Assembly (NCBI GenBank): GCA_963717195.1
Contig: CAVQVR010000006.1
Location: 310,001 to 374,000 of the forward strand
DNA length: 64,000 nucleotides
Source: JACDAE01 sp963717195
GTDB taxonomy: Bacteria > Chloroflexota > Ktedonobacteria > Ktedonobacterales > Ktedonobacteraceae
Reading direction: 5' to 3'
Part shown: positions 44,907 to 52,921 of the stretch, piece by piece
How the letters are laid out: each line of letters begins with the position of its first letter
How positions within the stretch are numbered: position 1 is the first letter of the stretch
Translations under genes and position numbers: made by a program
The notes under the pieces: generated by a model
Database searches by the model: none
Seen by the model: the letters and a program-made list of their open reading frames with translations, nothing else
What the model was told of the DNA's origin: nothing

Positions 44907-46520
44907 TTAGCCCCAGCTTACAGCATTTACGTAGACATCAGTACTGATAGGGCTTCCAGGTGGACTATTAAACTGGATGCCGATCTCCTGGAGAGGATTT
45001 TTGAGATCGTTCGGTACAGTATATGTCAGATGGACCCAGGTCCCGGCGGTCAACGCTGTCATGGAGGATGAATGCCACTGGTAGGCACTATCGACAACAA
45101 ACACCTTTGCAGTCATGCTCACTGAGTTGCTGGCGATATAGACATTGGCACTGATCGTTTGCCCCACCTGGGGATATGAGGCCAATGGAGAGGTTTTCAC
45201 GCTGATGGAAGGGTAATCATTGCTGCTGATTGGATTGATGGTCACCTGGAGAGCGTGTTTGCCGTTCATGCCAGGAGCAGTGCTGTTTTGCAGAGTAAGA
45301 GTGTTACCAGATGAACTCCAACCGTCAGTACTTCCATCATCGAATGTAAAGCCTTTTGTTCCATTAGCAGCTGTTCCGCTTGCTGGCGTTGCAGACGAAA
45401 GTAATTGATTTGCTATAGTTGGTGGAAGGGGCAATTTTTTGCTAATAATAATGTTCTGATATTGTGTTTGCACCATTGCTCCCTGCGTGGTGATTGCCCC
45501 ACTCGTGTCGATCAAAGGAATAGCCGTATTAGTGCAAGAATATTGCATAGAGGCAAAGATGCGGTTAGCGGCCAGCGTTTGCAGAGCATGAGAGGTCCAG
45601 GCGTTCATAAAGGCGCTATTGTTATTCTTGCCATCATTGAGAACGGCATTCGGGGCATAGTTCCACTCGGTAATCATGATGGGTAACTCCTTGCCTGTTA
45701 TGCTCAGCATAGTAGCGCGTGCATCGGCGATATGATCGGTCCAGTGATCAATATGCGAGATACAGGTAGACGTCGCCCAGGAGTCATCGCACGTATACTC
45801 ATGCCAGCTTATCTCATCGGGACGTGGCTGTGCGTTTTGCAAGAAGGTCGCCAGGTAGTCGTGATCGTACTGGAAATTGACGGGTCCAACGAAATTGCCG
45901 TGCAGCACAACATGTTTAAGCTGTGGGATAACACTGTTCCATGAGGTCGTATATTGATCGACGGATACGCCCTGTAAATCCTCTTCGTTGCCATACTCAT
46001 AATAGACGATGTTTTTTCCGAAGATTGTATTCATATCATGCACAATGCGTAGATCATCGACGAGCACATTTTTATCGAGTTGCCCACGCAAGATGACCAT
46101 TGGAGTTGCACCCAGACTTTTAATCACCTGTGCAGCCTGAATCTCTGTCACTTCTGCCAGATTGGAGCGCACAGGCATACGAATGATACGCACATGTATT
46201 TGCTGCAAAGCGGCACGCGTCACTGTCGAAGTCAATACCTGGTCATTGGTGTCAAAAAGGCCCAGGTTGGTGCCAAAGAGAAGCGGCGAGACGGGAGTAT
46301 CAGGCGCTATTGCTGGTATCCGCGTCTGTTTCGACGTAGGCGCTTTCTGACCAGGAACACTGATGCCAACTACTTCTGGTTGAGTACGTGATACTCCTGT
46401 GAAATGTGTCAACCATGTCCCTGCACCTATTAAGAGAGCTACCAGTCCTATCATACTTACAATAAGCGCTGAACGTGGTATGCGTTTGATCCTATTCACT
46501 ACCCCCGAATTCTTTGTCAT
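44907..46520 (-). CDS. Secreted clan GH-A-like glycoside hydrolase with C-terminal carbohydrate-binding-like domain
   Basis: A 537-residue protein. A single N-terminal helix (LIVSMIGLVALLIGAGTWL) after a basic start acts as anchor or signal. The main domain looks like a TIM-barrel glycosidase: VSPLLFGTNLGLFD near the start, the acid/base candidate Glu in VYYEYGNEEDLQG and the nucleophile candidate Glu in LPIMITEWNYAP. That N-E/E pair is typical of GH-A families such as GH39 or GH5. The C-terminal 140 residues (TFDDGSTDGWSSSGNTLTLQ) resemble CBM4_9-like beta-sandwich modules. It probably cleaves a polysaccharide outside the cell. The exact family is not settled. Confidence 0.72.
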   Translation of the reverse strand: MTKNSGVVNRIKRIPRSALIVSMIGLVALLIGAGTWLTHFTGVSRTQPEVVGISVPGQKAPTSKQTRIPAIAPDTPVSPLLFGTNLGLFDTNDQVLTSTVTRAALQQIHVRIIRMPVRSNLAEVTEIQAAQVIKSLGATPMVILRGQLDKNVLVDDLRIVHDMNTIFGKNIVYYEYGNEEDLQGVSVDQYTTSWNSVIPQLKHVVLHGNFVGPVNFQYDHDYLATFLQNAQPRPDEISWHEYTCDDSWATSTCISHIDHWTDHIADARATMLSITGKELPIMITEWNYAPNAVLNDGKNNNSAFMNAWTSHALQTLAANRIFASMQYSCTNTAIPLIDTSGAITTQGAMVQTQYQNIIISKKLPLPPTIANQLLSSATPASGTAANGTKGFTFDDGSTDGWSSSGNTLTLQNSTAPGMNGKHALQVTINPISSNDYPSISVKTSPLASYPQVGQTISANVYIASNSVSMTAKVFVVDSAYQWHSSSMTALTAGTWVHLTYTVPNDLKNPLQEIGIQFNSPPGSPISTDVYVNAVSWG

Positions 46521-46889
46521 TGGTTAATGTTTCCTCGTCGCACACTTCTAACAGGAGAAACTCTGCATTTTTCTATGCATAGTCATACTAAAGATCACAA
46601 TAACTATAGCATTCTCACTTCATCATCACCAGATTGCAAGTGGAATATAGGACTTTTGCCCACTAGAGAGATAGAAGAAATCTTGCTCAAACCCTAAGTT
46701 CCTCTTGAGAGTTTCTTGAATTGTATCTGTTAGAATACCTATGAGAAAAGAATCCTATCTGTTCATCTCGAAACTACCAGCAGACTTATAAGTCATATTA
46801 GTAGCAAAGGCTTTTTCTGCATTATAAAAGTGCTATCTCTCAAATTGTAGTTACTTCACATTAGTGAGTAGAGCGAAGGAGATTTGTAG
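46521..46889. other. Divergent intergenic region
   Basis: It separates the glycosidase gene (minus) from the DUF1800 gene (plus). It is AT-rich and must hold both promoters. No clear -35/-10 pair and no gene were recognised. Confidence 0.5.
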
Positions 46890-48530
46890 ATGGATTTATA
46901 TAATCAGCCAACTGAGGCATGGCATACGCAAGACAACGATCGCACACAGAAATTGGGACCACCACCACCACCGCCACCAGAAGCGCTTTCTCCCGTGCCA
47001 CCGACTAATAGCGTTGCTCAAGGTCAACGTAAAGTGTCACGGCGAAAACTTTTTGGTCTGACAGCTTTAGGTGCTGTGGGAGCAGGAGCCTTGACTGCTG
47101 GTGGCTTTGCGCTGGCATCAGAACTACAACACGGAACATGGAATCCATTTCATTCCGGCCCCATAGCGAGTTCTACTCAGATAGGACACTTGCTGCGCCG
47201 GGCAGGCTTTGGTGCAACGCCGGAAGAATTGAATATGTACGCGTCACTGGGCTTTAGCGGGGCCGTTGATCGTCTCCTGAACTATCAACAGGTCTCCGAT
47301 GATGCGATGGAGAGCCGTCTGAACGCCCTCAATCTTGATCTCAATACGCCACAGCAACAACAACAGTGGTGGCTTTTACGTATGGCATGGACGCAGCGCC
47401 CATTATTAGAAAAGATGACTCTCTTCTGGAGTGGTGTGTTTACCAGCAGTTTTCGCAAGGTTGGAGGCAAGAATGCATACATGCGCATGCTTGTACAGAA
47501 CAATTTTTTGCGCTCCCATGCCTTTGACACTTTCGATAATCTCCTACTTGGTATCACTGCCGATCCAGCGATGCTGTTTTACCTTGATCTAACCAAGAGT
47601 CATAAAAATTCACCCAATGAGAACTACGCACGCGAACTGATGGAGCTCTTCACACTGGGTCTTGGTCATTATAGCCAGCAGGATGTTTACGAAGGAGCAG
47701 CAGCCTTGACGGGCTGGCATGTGGTCGGGCAAAGCACAACTTCCCGCTATGTGCCAAATGATCACAATGACCAGATCAAACACTACCTGGGGCAAACGGG
47801 CAACTTTGACTACAAGGACGTTATGCGCATCCTTGCTAATCATCCTGCAACACCCTGGTTTATCAGCCGCAAGCTCTTTACCTTTTTTGTGTACGAAAAT
47901 CCCAGCAACGACGATCTTGCTCCTCTGGTTGCTAGTTATGTGAAAAGTGGTCACAACATGGGTGAGGTGATGCGTACTCTATTGCTCTCACCGCAAATCT
48001 CATCGTCAAAGGCATACCGTAGCCGCTTGAAATCGCCTGCGGAATATATGGCGGGTACCTATCGTGCTCTGAACGTACAAGGAGATGGCAAAAGACTGCC
48101 CGCGATAATCACCGCTATGGGACAACCCCTGTTTGATCCGCCTAATGTGGCTGGTTGGCCTGGTGACAAAGTAAGCTCGTACTGGCTCAATAGTGGTGCA
48201 TGGATGACGCGCCTGAACTATATCGATCTTTTGCTGGTCGGAAACCGCAGCGCAACCAATGGTGTATCTGCACCACTTGATCTGCAAGGAGTCGTCGCTG
48301 CCAACCACATCGACTCACCTGAGCGCTTTGTCGACTACTTCGCTTCGTTCCTGCTTGATGGTCAGCTAACAACGGATAGGCGTGCGTTGCTCATTGACTA
48401 CTTCAACACGAGCGATAGTGGCAAGGCGACCGGACAGGTGACGCTCAGCAATAGCAAGAGCTATCCAATCAACCGCGTACGTGGCACTCTCTACCTTATG
48501 ATGGCAGCACCCGAGTATCATTTGAATTGA
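46890..48530 (+). CDS. DUF1800 family protein with Tat signal
   Basis: A 546-residue protein with GAAGGAG before its ATG. After about 45 disordered residues, including a six-Pro run, it has a Tat signal (SRRKLFGLTALGAVGAGALT). The body shows DUF1800 features: HLLRRAGFGATPEELN, NENYARELMELFTLGLGHYS, TGWHV, and NVAGWPGDKVSSYWLNSGAW. DUF1800 proteins are exported, often paired with DUF1501 as here, and their biochemical function is not established. The DUF1501 gene follows after 51 bases and is probably in the same operon. Confidence 0.92.
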   Translation: MDLYNQPTEAWHTQDNDRTQKLGPPPPPPPEALSPVPPTNSVAQGQRKVSRRKLFGLTALGAVGAGALTAGGFALASELQHGTWNPFHSGPIASSTQIGHLLRRAGFGATPEELNMYASLGFSGAVDRLLNYQQVSDDAMESRLNALNLDLNTPQQQQQWWLLRMAWTQRPLLEKMTLFWSGVFTSSFRKVGGKNAYMRMLVQNNFLRSHAFDTFDNLLLGITADPAMLFYLDLTKSHKNSPNENYARELMELFTLGLGHYSQQDVYEGAAALTGWHVVGQSTTSRYVPNDHNDQIKHYLGQTGNFDYKDVMRILANHPATPWFISRKLFTFFVYENPSNDDLAPLVASYVKSGHNMGEVMRTLLLSPQISSSKAYRSRLKSPAEYMAGTYRALNVQGDGKRLPAIITAMGQPLFDPPNVAGWPGDKVSSYWLNSGAWMTRLNYIDLLLVGNRSATNGVSAPLDLQGVVAANHIDSPERFVDYFASFLLDGQLTTDRRALLIDYFNTSDSGKATGQVTLSNSKSYPINRVRGTLYLMMAAPEYHLN

Positions 48531-48581
48531 CCAGGGTAGGGGCGTGAGCTTGACCGTTAATAACAAAAGGAAATAACATAA

Positions 48582-49844
48582 ATGAAACTTTCACGCAGAG
48601 CAATGATAAAAGATGGGATGCTGGTGGTATCGGCGGGTATGGTTATGCCTGCCATCTTCAGTCGCGGCGTTGCCTCCGCTAAAACATTAACACAGGCTGG
48701 AGCGCACTTCGCGCAGGTGGCGACCGACCATACATTGATCGTAGTGCAGATGGCGGGCGGCAATGATGGTCTGAACACGGTCATCCCCTATACAGACGCG
48801 CTCTATCGCAAGATGCGTCCTACATTAGGTATTCCTGAGTCCCAGGTGCTGACGTTAGATGGACGCCTTGGCTTTCATCCCAACCTGGCACCATTGAAAA
48901 AGCTCTGGGATGCCGGACACCTGGCCGTTGTAGAGGGAGTTGGGTATCCCAATCAAAGCCTTTCGCACTTTCAGGCAATGGACATCTGGCAGACGCTCGA
49001 CTTGAATGGAGCTGGTACTGAGGGCTGGTTGGGGAAGCTGGTCTCTGGCTGGGTCGACAAAGATGGTCATCCATTCAAGTCACTAGATATCGGGACGCAG
49101 ACGGCGCAGGCTCTTTCATCCCTCAATGCCCAGGTGCCCACATTAGCGAATGTAAAGAGCTATCGCCTCACACCCGATCCTCAGGATCGAGATGGTGGAA
49201 GCACGCGTCTGCAGGCATTGATGAAGCTCTATAACTCGTATCCGCAGACCGCTCCCTACGCTGCCCTCCTGGATACAACCGCTACAGATGCTCAGACAGG
49301 CGGGAAACTACTGCAAGAGGCTGATGCGAACTATCATTCGACCGTCACCTATCCACAAGATTCCTTTAGTCAGGGCTTGAAGGTGCTGGCAGAGGCAATC
49401 GTTGCTAATCTGGGTCTGCGCGTTGGTTATGTTACGCTAGGTGGTTTTGACACGCATGCCAATCAGCAGGCGACGCATGCCCAGCTATTGAAGACGTTGG
49501 CGGACGGTCTCTCGGCATTCTACGATGATCTCGTGCAGCATGGCAAAGCTGATAATGTGGTGATGATGACATGGTCTGAATTTGGGCGGCGCGTGGAAGA
49601 GAATGGCAGCCAGGGCACCGATCACGGCACGGCGGCCCCCATGTTTGTGCTGGGCAATCCTGTTAGCCAGGGCATCTTCGGAGAGCCGCCAAGCCTGAGC
49701 AGCCTTGATAACGCGGGTAACCTCAAATACACCACAGATTTCCGTTCCATCTATGCAACCGTGCTGGATCGCTGGCTGGGAGCTTCTTCTAAGGATGTGT
49801 TGGGTGGAGTGTTTGGAGCTCAGGGATTTTTGGCGCAGGCTTAG
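48582..49844 (+). CDS. DUF1501 family protein with Tat signal
   Basis: A 420-residue protein with AAAGGAAA upstream. The N-terminus (KLSRRAMIKDGMLVVSAGMV, ending PAIFSRGVASA) is a Tat-type signal. Family motifs include LIVVQMAGGNDGLNTVIPY, YPNQSLSHFQAMDIWQT, and TWSEFGRRVEENGSQGTDHG. DUF1501 proteins are related to the alkaline-phosphatase/sulfatase-like superfamily and usually come with DUF1800. They are probably exported folded through Tat. The substrate is unknown. Confidence 0.92.
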   Translation: MKLSRRAMIKDGMLVVSAGMVMPAIFSRGVASAKTLTQAGAHFAQVATDHTLIVVQMAGGNDGLNTVIPYTDALYRKMRPTLGIPESQVLTLDGRLGFHPNLAPLKKLWDAGHLAVVEGVGYPNQSLSHFQAMDIWQTLDLNGAGTEGWLGKLVSGWVDKDGHPFKSLDIGTQTAQALSSLNAQVPTLANVKSYRLTPDPQDRDGGSTRLQALMKLYNSYPQTAPYAALLDTTATDAQTGGKLLQEADANYHSTVTYPQDSFSQGLKVLAEAIVANLGLRVGYVTLGGFDTHANQQATHAQLLKTLADGLSAFYDDLVQHGKADNVVMMTWSEFGRRVEENGSQGTDHGTAAPMFVLGNPVSQGIFGEPPSLSSLDNAGNLKYTTDFRSIYATVLDRWLGASSKDVLGGVFGAQGFLAQA

Positions 49845-49874
49845 TAGATACACTATTGATCTTCATTGGGCAGT

Positions 49875-49934
49875 GCCGTTAGCTTAGCGCACAGGGGCGT
49901 GACTGATCACGCCCCTGTGCGCTAAGCTAACGGC
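49875..49934. terminator. Bidirectional terminator-like hairpin with 28-bp stem
   Basis: Arms 49875-49902 and 49907-49934 pair perfectly (GCCGTTAGCTTAGCGCACAG begins the left arm), with a four-base loop. It sits exactly between the convergent DUF1501 and DUF5996 genes and almost touches the stop at 49937. A T-rich stretch follows within 20 bases on the plus strand. Confidence 0.88.
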
Positions 49935-49936
49935 AA

Positions 49937-50845
49937 TCAAACATTTCTTTCCAGATTTTCGCGGTCCCACTTACCAGAAGTCGCACCTGCAACATACGTA
50001 CTCTGAAAGAAGTCGAGCAAGTCCTGTTCTGGTGTCGTTGCATTACGTACATCCTGGTAACGTAATAAATACTCGCCCTGACCGGGGTTGTAAAAAGCTG
50101 TGCCCGGACGAACATTGGCCTCTTTAAAGCCAGGAGGTTCGGGTGCGGCATATACATAAAAAACGGGATCGGGCAGAGCTTCATTGCCTGGCCAGAAGCC
50201 ACAACTGATCAGTTCATGCGAATAGCCCTCCCGCGTGATGGCATCAGCCCCTGGACGTTCGGGTGCTCTGCGTCCCGAAAAGCGGGTGGATGCCAAGTCA
50301 AAACTGCCCCAGAAGAAGTGAATGGGGCTATTTTTGCCCAGGAAAGAGGAACGAAACTGCTTCATGACCAGCTCTGTCTGGACCAGGATGCGCCAGAAAC
50401 GATTGGCATATTCCGCATCATAAGAGGTATGAACATCATCTACGTCACAACGAATAGGATTCTTAACTTCAGATGGCAAGGTATTGATCTTGACCTTTAT
50501 TCCCAGTGCAAGCAGAGCATCCATAAATTCATGGTAAAATTCCGCGACTGAACGAGGCATCAAAGGTAAGATTTTATTTCTACCGTCATCAGTGAGGATA
50601 AGCAGATTGTGATCGATGAAATCGAACTGCACCTCAAAGATATGCTGATGATAAGGAATGGGTGATGTGGTGAGTCCTCGTGAGGTGATATAAAGTGGCA
50701 CATGCCACCAATGGTTGACAGCAGGACTCAAAACGAGTCTGACCTTACCTACGATCTGCGTCCACATATGCAACGTTTCACAAGTTCCCTGCCAGGCATG
50801 AAATGGCAGATCAGGCCACACTGTTGTGCTTATATTGCTACTCAT
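49937..50845 (-). CDS. DUF5996 family protein
   Basis: A 302-residue protein; ATG 50845 has GGGAGAAAAAC upstream. The family features include WPDLPFHAWQGTCETLHMWT at the start, HVPLYITSRGLTTSPIPY, and the segment IHFFWGSFDLASTRFSGRRA near the C-terminal half. DUF5996 proteins have no known function. No membrane segment is present. It stands as a single gene opposite the DUF1501 operon. Confidence 0.8.
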   Translation of the reverse strand: MSSNISTTVWPDLPFHAWQGTCETLHMWTQIVGKVRLVLSPAVNHWWHVPLYITSRGLTTSPIPYHQHIFEVQFDFIDHNLLILTDDGRNKILPLMPRSVAEFYHEFMDALLALGIKVKINTLPSEVKNPIRCDVDDVHTSYDAEYANRFWRILVQTELVMKQFRSSFLGKNSPIHFFWGSFDLASTRFSGRRAPERPGADAITREGYSHELISCGFWPGNEALPDPVFYVYAAPEPPGFKEANVRPGTAFYNPGQGEYLLRYQDVRNATTPEQDLLDFFQSTYVAGATSGKWDRENLERNV

Positions 50846-51391
50846 GTTTTTCTCCCACAAAAAGAATCTGGAACTCCCCTCAGTTTTGTATTATAGTCAC
50901 GGACCTCAGACGCGAGCAAATCCATTTTTCTTGTAGTTTTGGCAGTAATCAGCAAGGATGATGGTTGTGTTTATTTCCTCACAGACGAAAATTTGTAGCC
51001 ACAGACCCCGCTTTTCTCCATGTTTGAGGAGATCTTCAACTGCTTCCCTCTAATACCACTAACAATTCGGCTTATCTACCGTCAAATGTAAATACAGTCG
51101 TATTACGTGCTCAAAGAATGAATGTCAGATATAATACTGTCTGCCTGTTTTGAGCAAAGACCATTTTAGATTAAACCGGACTATCGCGTCTACATAGATA
51201 AGAGTATATGATGAGGAAAAGTAAAGCATAAATCATCAGTTCCATTGTAAGGATCGCCCATAATGCATTCATCGTAGGATTGCCGATGCTATCCAGGATA
51301 GCTCAATAATGTGAGAAGAAGCCTCTCTTCTCACATTCAATAATGATTGTACTGTCAATGAAGTCAGCAATGACCAGGGAGAGCATAACGC
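50846..51391. other. Divergent intergenic region with a hairpin near the ECF gene
   Basis: It separates the DUF5996 gene from the ECF sigma gene. A 12-bp stem, AATGTGAGAAGA (51308-51319) with 51326-51337, lies 54 bases before the ECF ATG and may be part of its leader. No supported gene elsewhere. Confidence 0.6.
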
Positions 51392-52015
51392 ATGACTGAT
51401 GACAATGCAGGGAGCCACTGGCCACGCACGGATGAACGGTCAGTGGTTGAGGAGATGCTTCGGGATCGGCACTCGAAACATTGGGAAGAATGTAGAACGT
51501 TCGTAAAGCAGCGTGTGTACATAAAAGCTAAAAATACTATCCTTGCTGGTCATCAAGAAGAGATTATTCAAGAAGTAATGGTCAAGATAGTGAGGTACTT
51601 GTCAAGGTTCCGCTTTCACTGTGCCCTCAAAACGTGGTTAAATCTGATCATTGAGCACTGCATTATTGATATGCATCGCCGTTTGCTTAACGAAGGACAA
51701 TTTTCAGTCCCGCCAGGCGATTCGTCCAATGAGAATGATCGTGAAGGTGAAGCATCTATTCTGAACCAGGCCTGGTCAGCAGAAACCACCTTCATGCTAA
51801 ATGAAGAACTACGTAACGCAGTAACAGCTCTTTCGGAATATGCGAACACACATTCCAATCCGATCAGGGATCAACTTATAATAAGGATGGTCATTTTTGA
51901 TGGCCATACTCATGCAGAGGCAGCGAAGGCAGCGGGCTGTAATGCTCCTGTTGTTGGCTACGTAGTTCGCGAAGCACAACGATATGCGCGTGAGAAGATG
52001 GAGCATAGACGATAA
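51392..52015 (+). CDS. ECF-type RNA polymerase sigma factor
   Basis: A 207-residue sigma factor. Region 2 spans about residues 35-95 (HQEEIIQEVMVKIVRYLSRF, then LKTWLNLIIEHCIIDMHRR) and region 4 about 125-200 with the turn GHTHAEAAKAAGCNAPVVGY. Regions 1 and 3 are absent, as expected for ECF factors. It begins with a GGGAGAG site upstream. Region 4 deviates from typical consensus, so the group is unclear. A soluble zinc-finger protein encoded convergently just downstream is a candidate anti-sigma. Confidence 0.78.
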   Translation: MTDDNAGSHWPRTDERSVVEEMLRDRHSKHWEECRTFVKQRVYIKAKNTILAGHQEEIIQEVMVKIVRYLSRFRFHCALKTWLNLIIEHCIIDMHRRLLNEGQFSVPPGDSSNENDREGEASILNQAWSAETTFMLNEELRNAVTALSEYANTHSNPIRDQLIIRMVIFDGHTHAEAAKAAGCNAPVVGYVVREAQRYAREKMEHRR

Positions 52016-52109
52016 GCCCCTTCATTTGTATTCCTGCTATCCAAAAGCCAGATATTGTTGATGAAGTACGTTTCATGACATTTAATACAGTAACAGCAAG
52101 TGCTTCTTT

Positions 52110-52577
52110 TTAGTCAGTTTCTTTTGGCTCAGTGATGAAATTTACAGTTGTTTCAAGAGCCGAGCGGCAATCAGAGCAAATTCTTAGATGAGCTGTGACA
52201 TCAGGAAAGCGCAGATTAGCTTTATCCTGCCCATCAGCCATGATTGCCTCAGCATATGCTCCCAGTTGCTCATAATCATGAGCCTCTATTATTAGACGAT
52301 TGATATTGGCAATACGTATAAGCAAGTCATGAGCAGACTCTTCAGCGTTGTTGTTTATATGATCATATTCTTGTGCTACGCCAAGTAAGAACACAATTGA
52401 GGTTCGACAGTAATGACAGGTAGTCAGGTGTGCAAGCAAATGTTCCTGTTGTAAGAGAGCTTGTTGTTTGTCGCCTGCAAACAATTCCATCAATGCAGGT
52501 AGAATGTGTGGTGGCTCAAAGAGATCAGGGCCAACTTCAGACAAAACTGTTATATTATCTTCTTTCATCTCAGGCAT
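52110..52577 (-). CDS. Soluble double zinc-finger (anti-sigma-like) protein
   Basis: A 155-residue protein whose ATG follows AAAAAGGAAA. Two separate HxxxCxxC motifs are seen, HLTTCHYC near residue 50 and HLRICSDC near residue 132. Such motifs bind zinc in ZAS anti-sigma factors. No membrane helix is present, so it would be a soluble regulator, perhaps responding to redox or metal. It is convergent with the ECF gene (94-base gap), rather than downstream in the same operon as is usual for sigma/anti-sigma pairs. Partnership is inferred. Confidence 0.65.
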   Translation of the reverse strand: MPEMKEDNITVLSEVGPDLFEPPHILPALMELFAGDKQQALLQQEHLLAHLTTCHYCRTSIVFLLGVAQEYDHINNNAEESAHDLLIRIANINRLIIEAHDYEQLGAYAEAIMADGQDKANLRFPDVTAHLRICSDCRSALETTVNFITEPKETD

Positions 52578-52809
52578 TTTCCTTTTTCTTAGTTTCGAGA
52601 ATACGAAATGTTAGGCAAATACTACTTTCCCTAACAAACTATTCAAACAGATGCCTTCAAATGTATACATATTCTGATGATCACAACGTCAAAATATGTG
52701 TCGTACATCCACAAAATATACAATGTCTCTGACGTTTCTCCGAGCATTTCATAAAGCAATTTGTCACTGTCTTTCTGAGTAGTTAGACTACAAATTATAG
52801 ACAGAGATG

Positions 52810-52838
52810 ATATCATGTGAATATCATACGTATATCAT
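52810..52838. promoter_or_regulatory. Three phased ATATCAT heptamers upstream of the STAND gene
   Basis: ATATCAT occurs at 52810, 52821 and 52832, exactly 11 bases apart, about one helical turn each. They lie 84-112 bases before the start of the XRE-STAND gene. The pattern fits a cooperative operator, possibly for the XRE domain of that same protein. Confidence 0.7.
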
Positions 52839-52921
52839 ATTTATTCATAACGAATTGCGTCATTCTTTGGTTCTGTACTGTGTGAGTGCGAGGAAAGCTA
52901 AGGAATATCAGGGAATGTGAG

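Noticed and set aside
52886..52921. GTG 52886 as the start of the STAND protein
   Set aside because: Kept as an alternative only; the extra 12 residues add no recognisable structure and the ATG at 52922 is as well placed.
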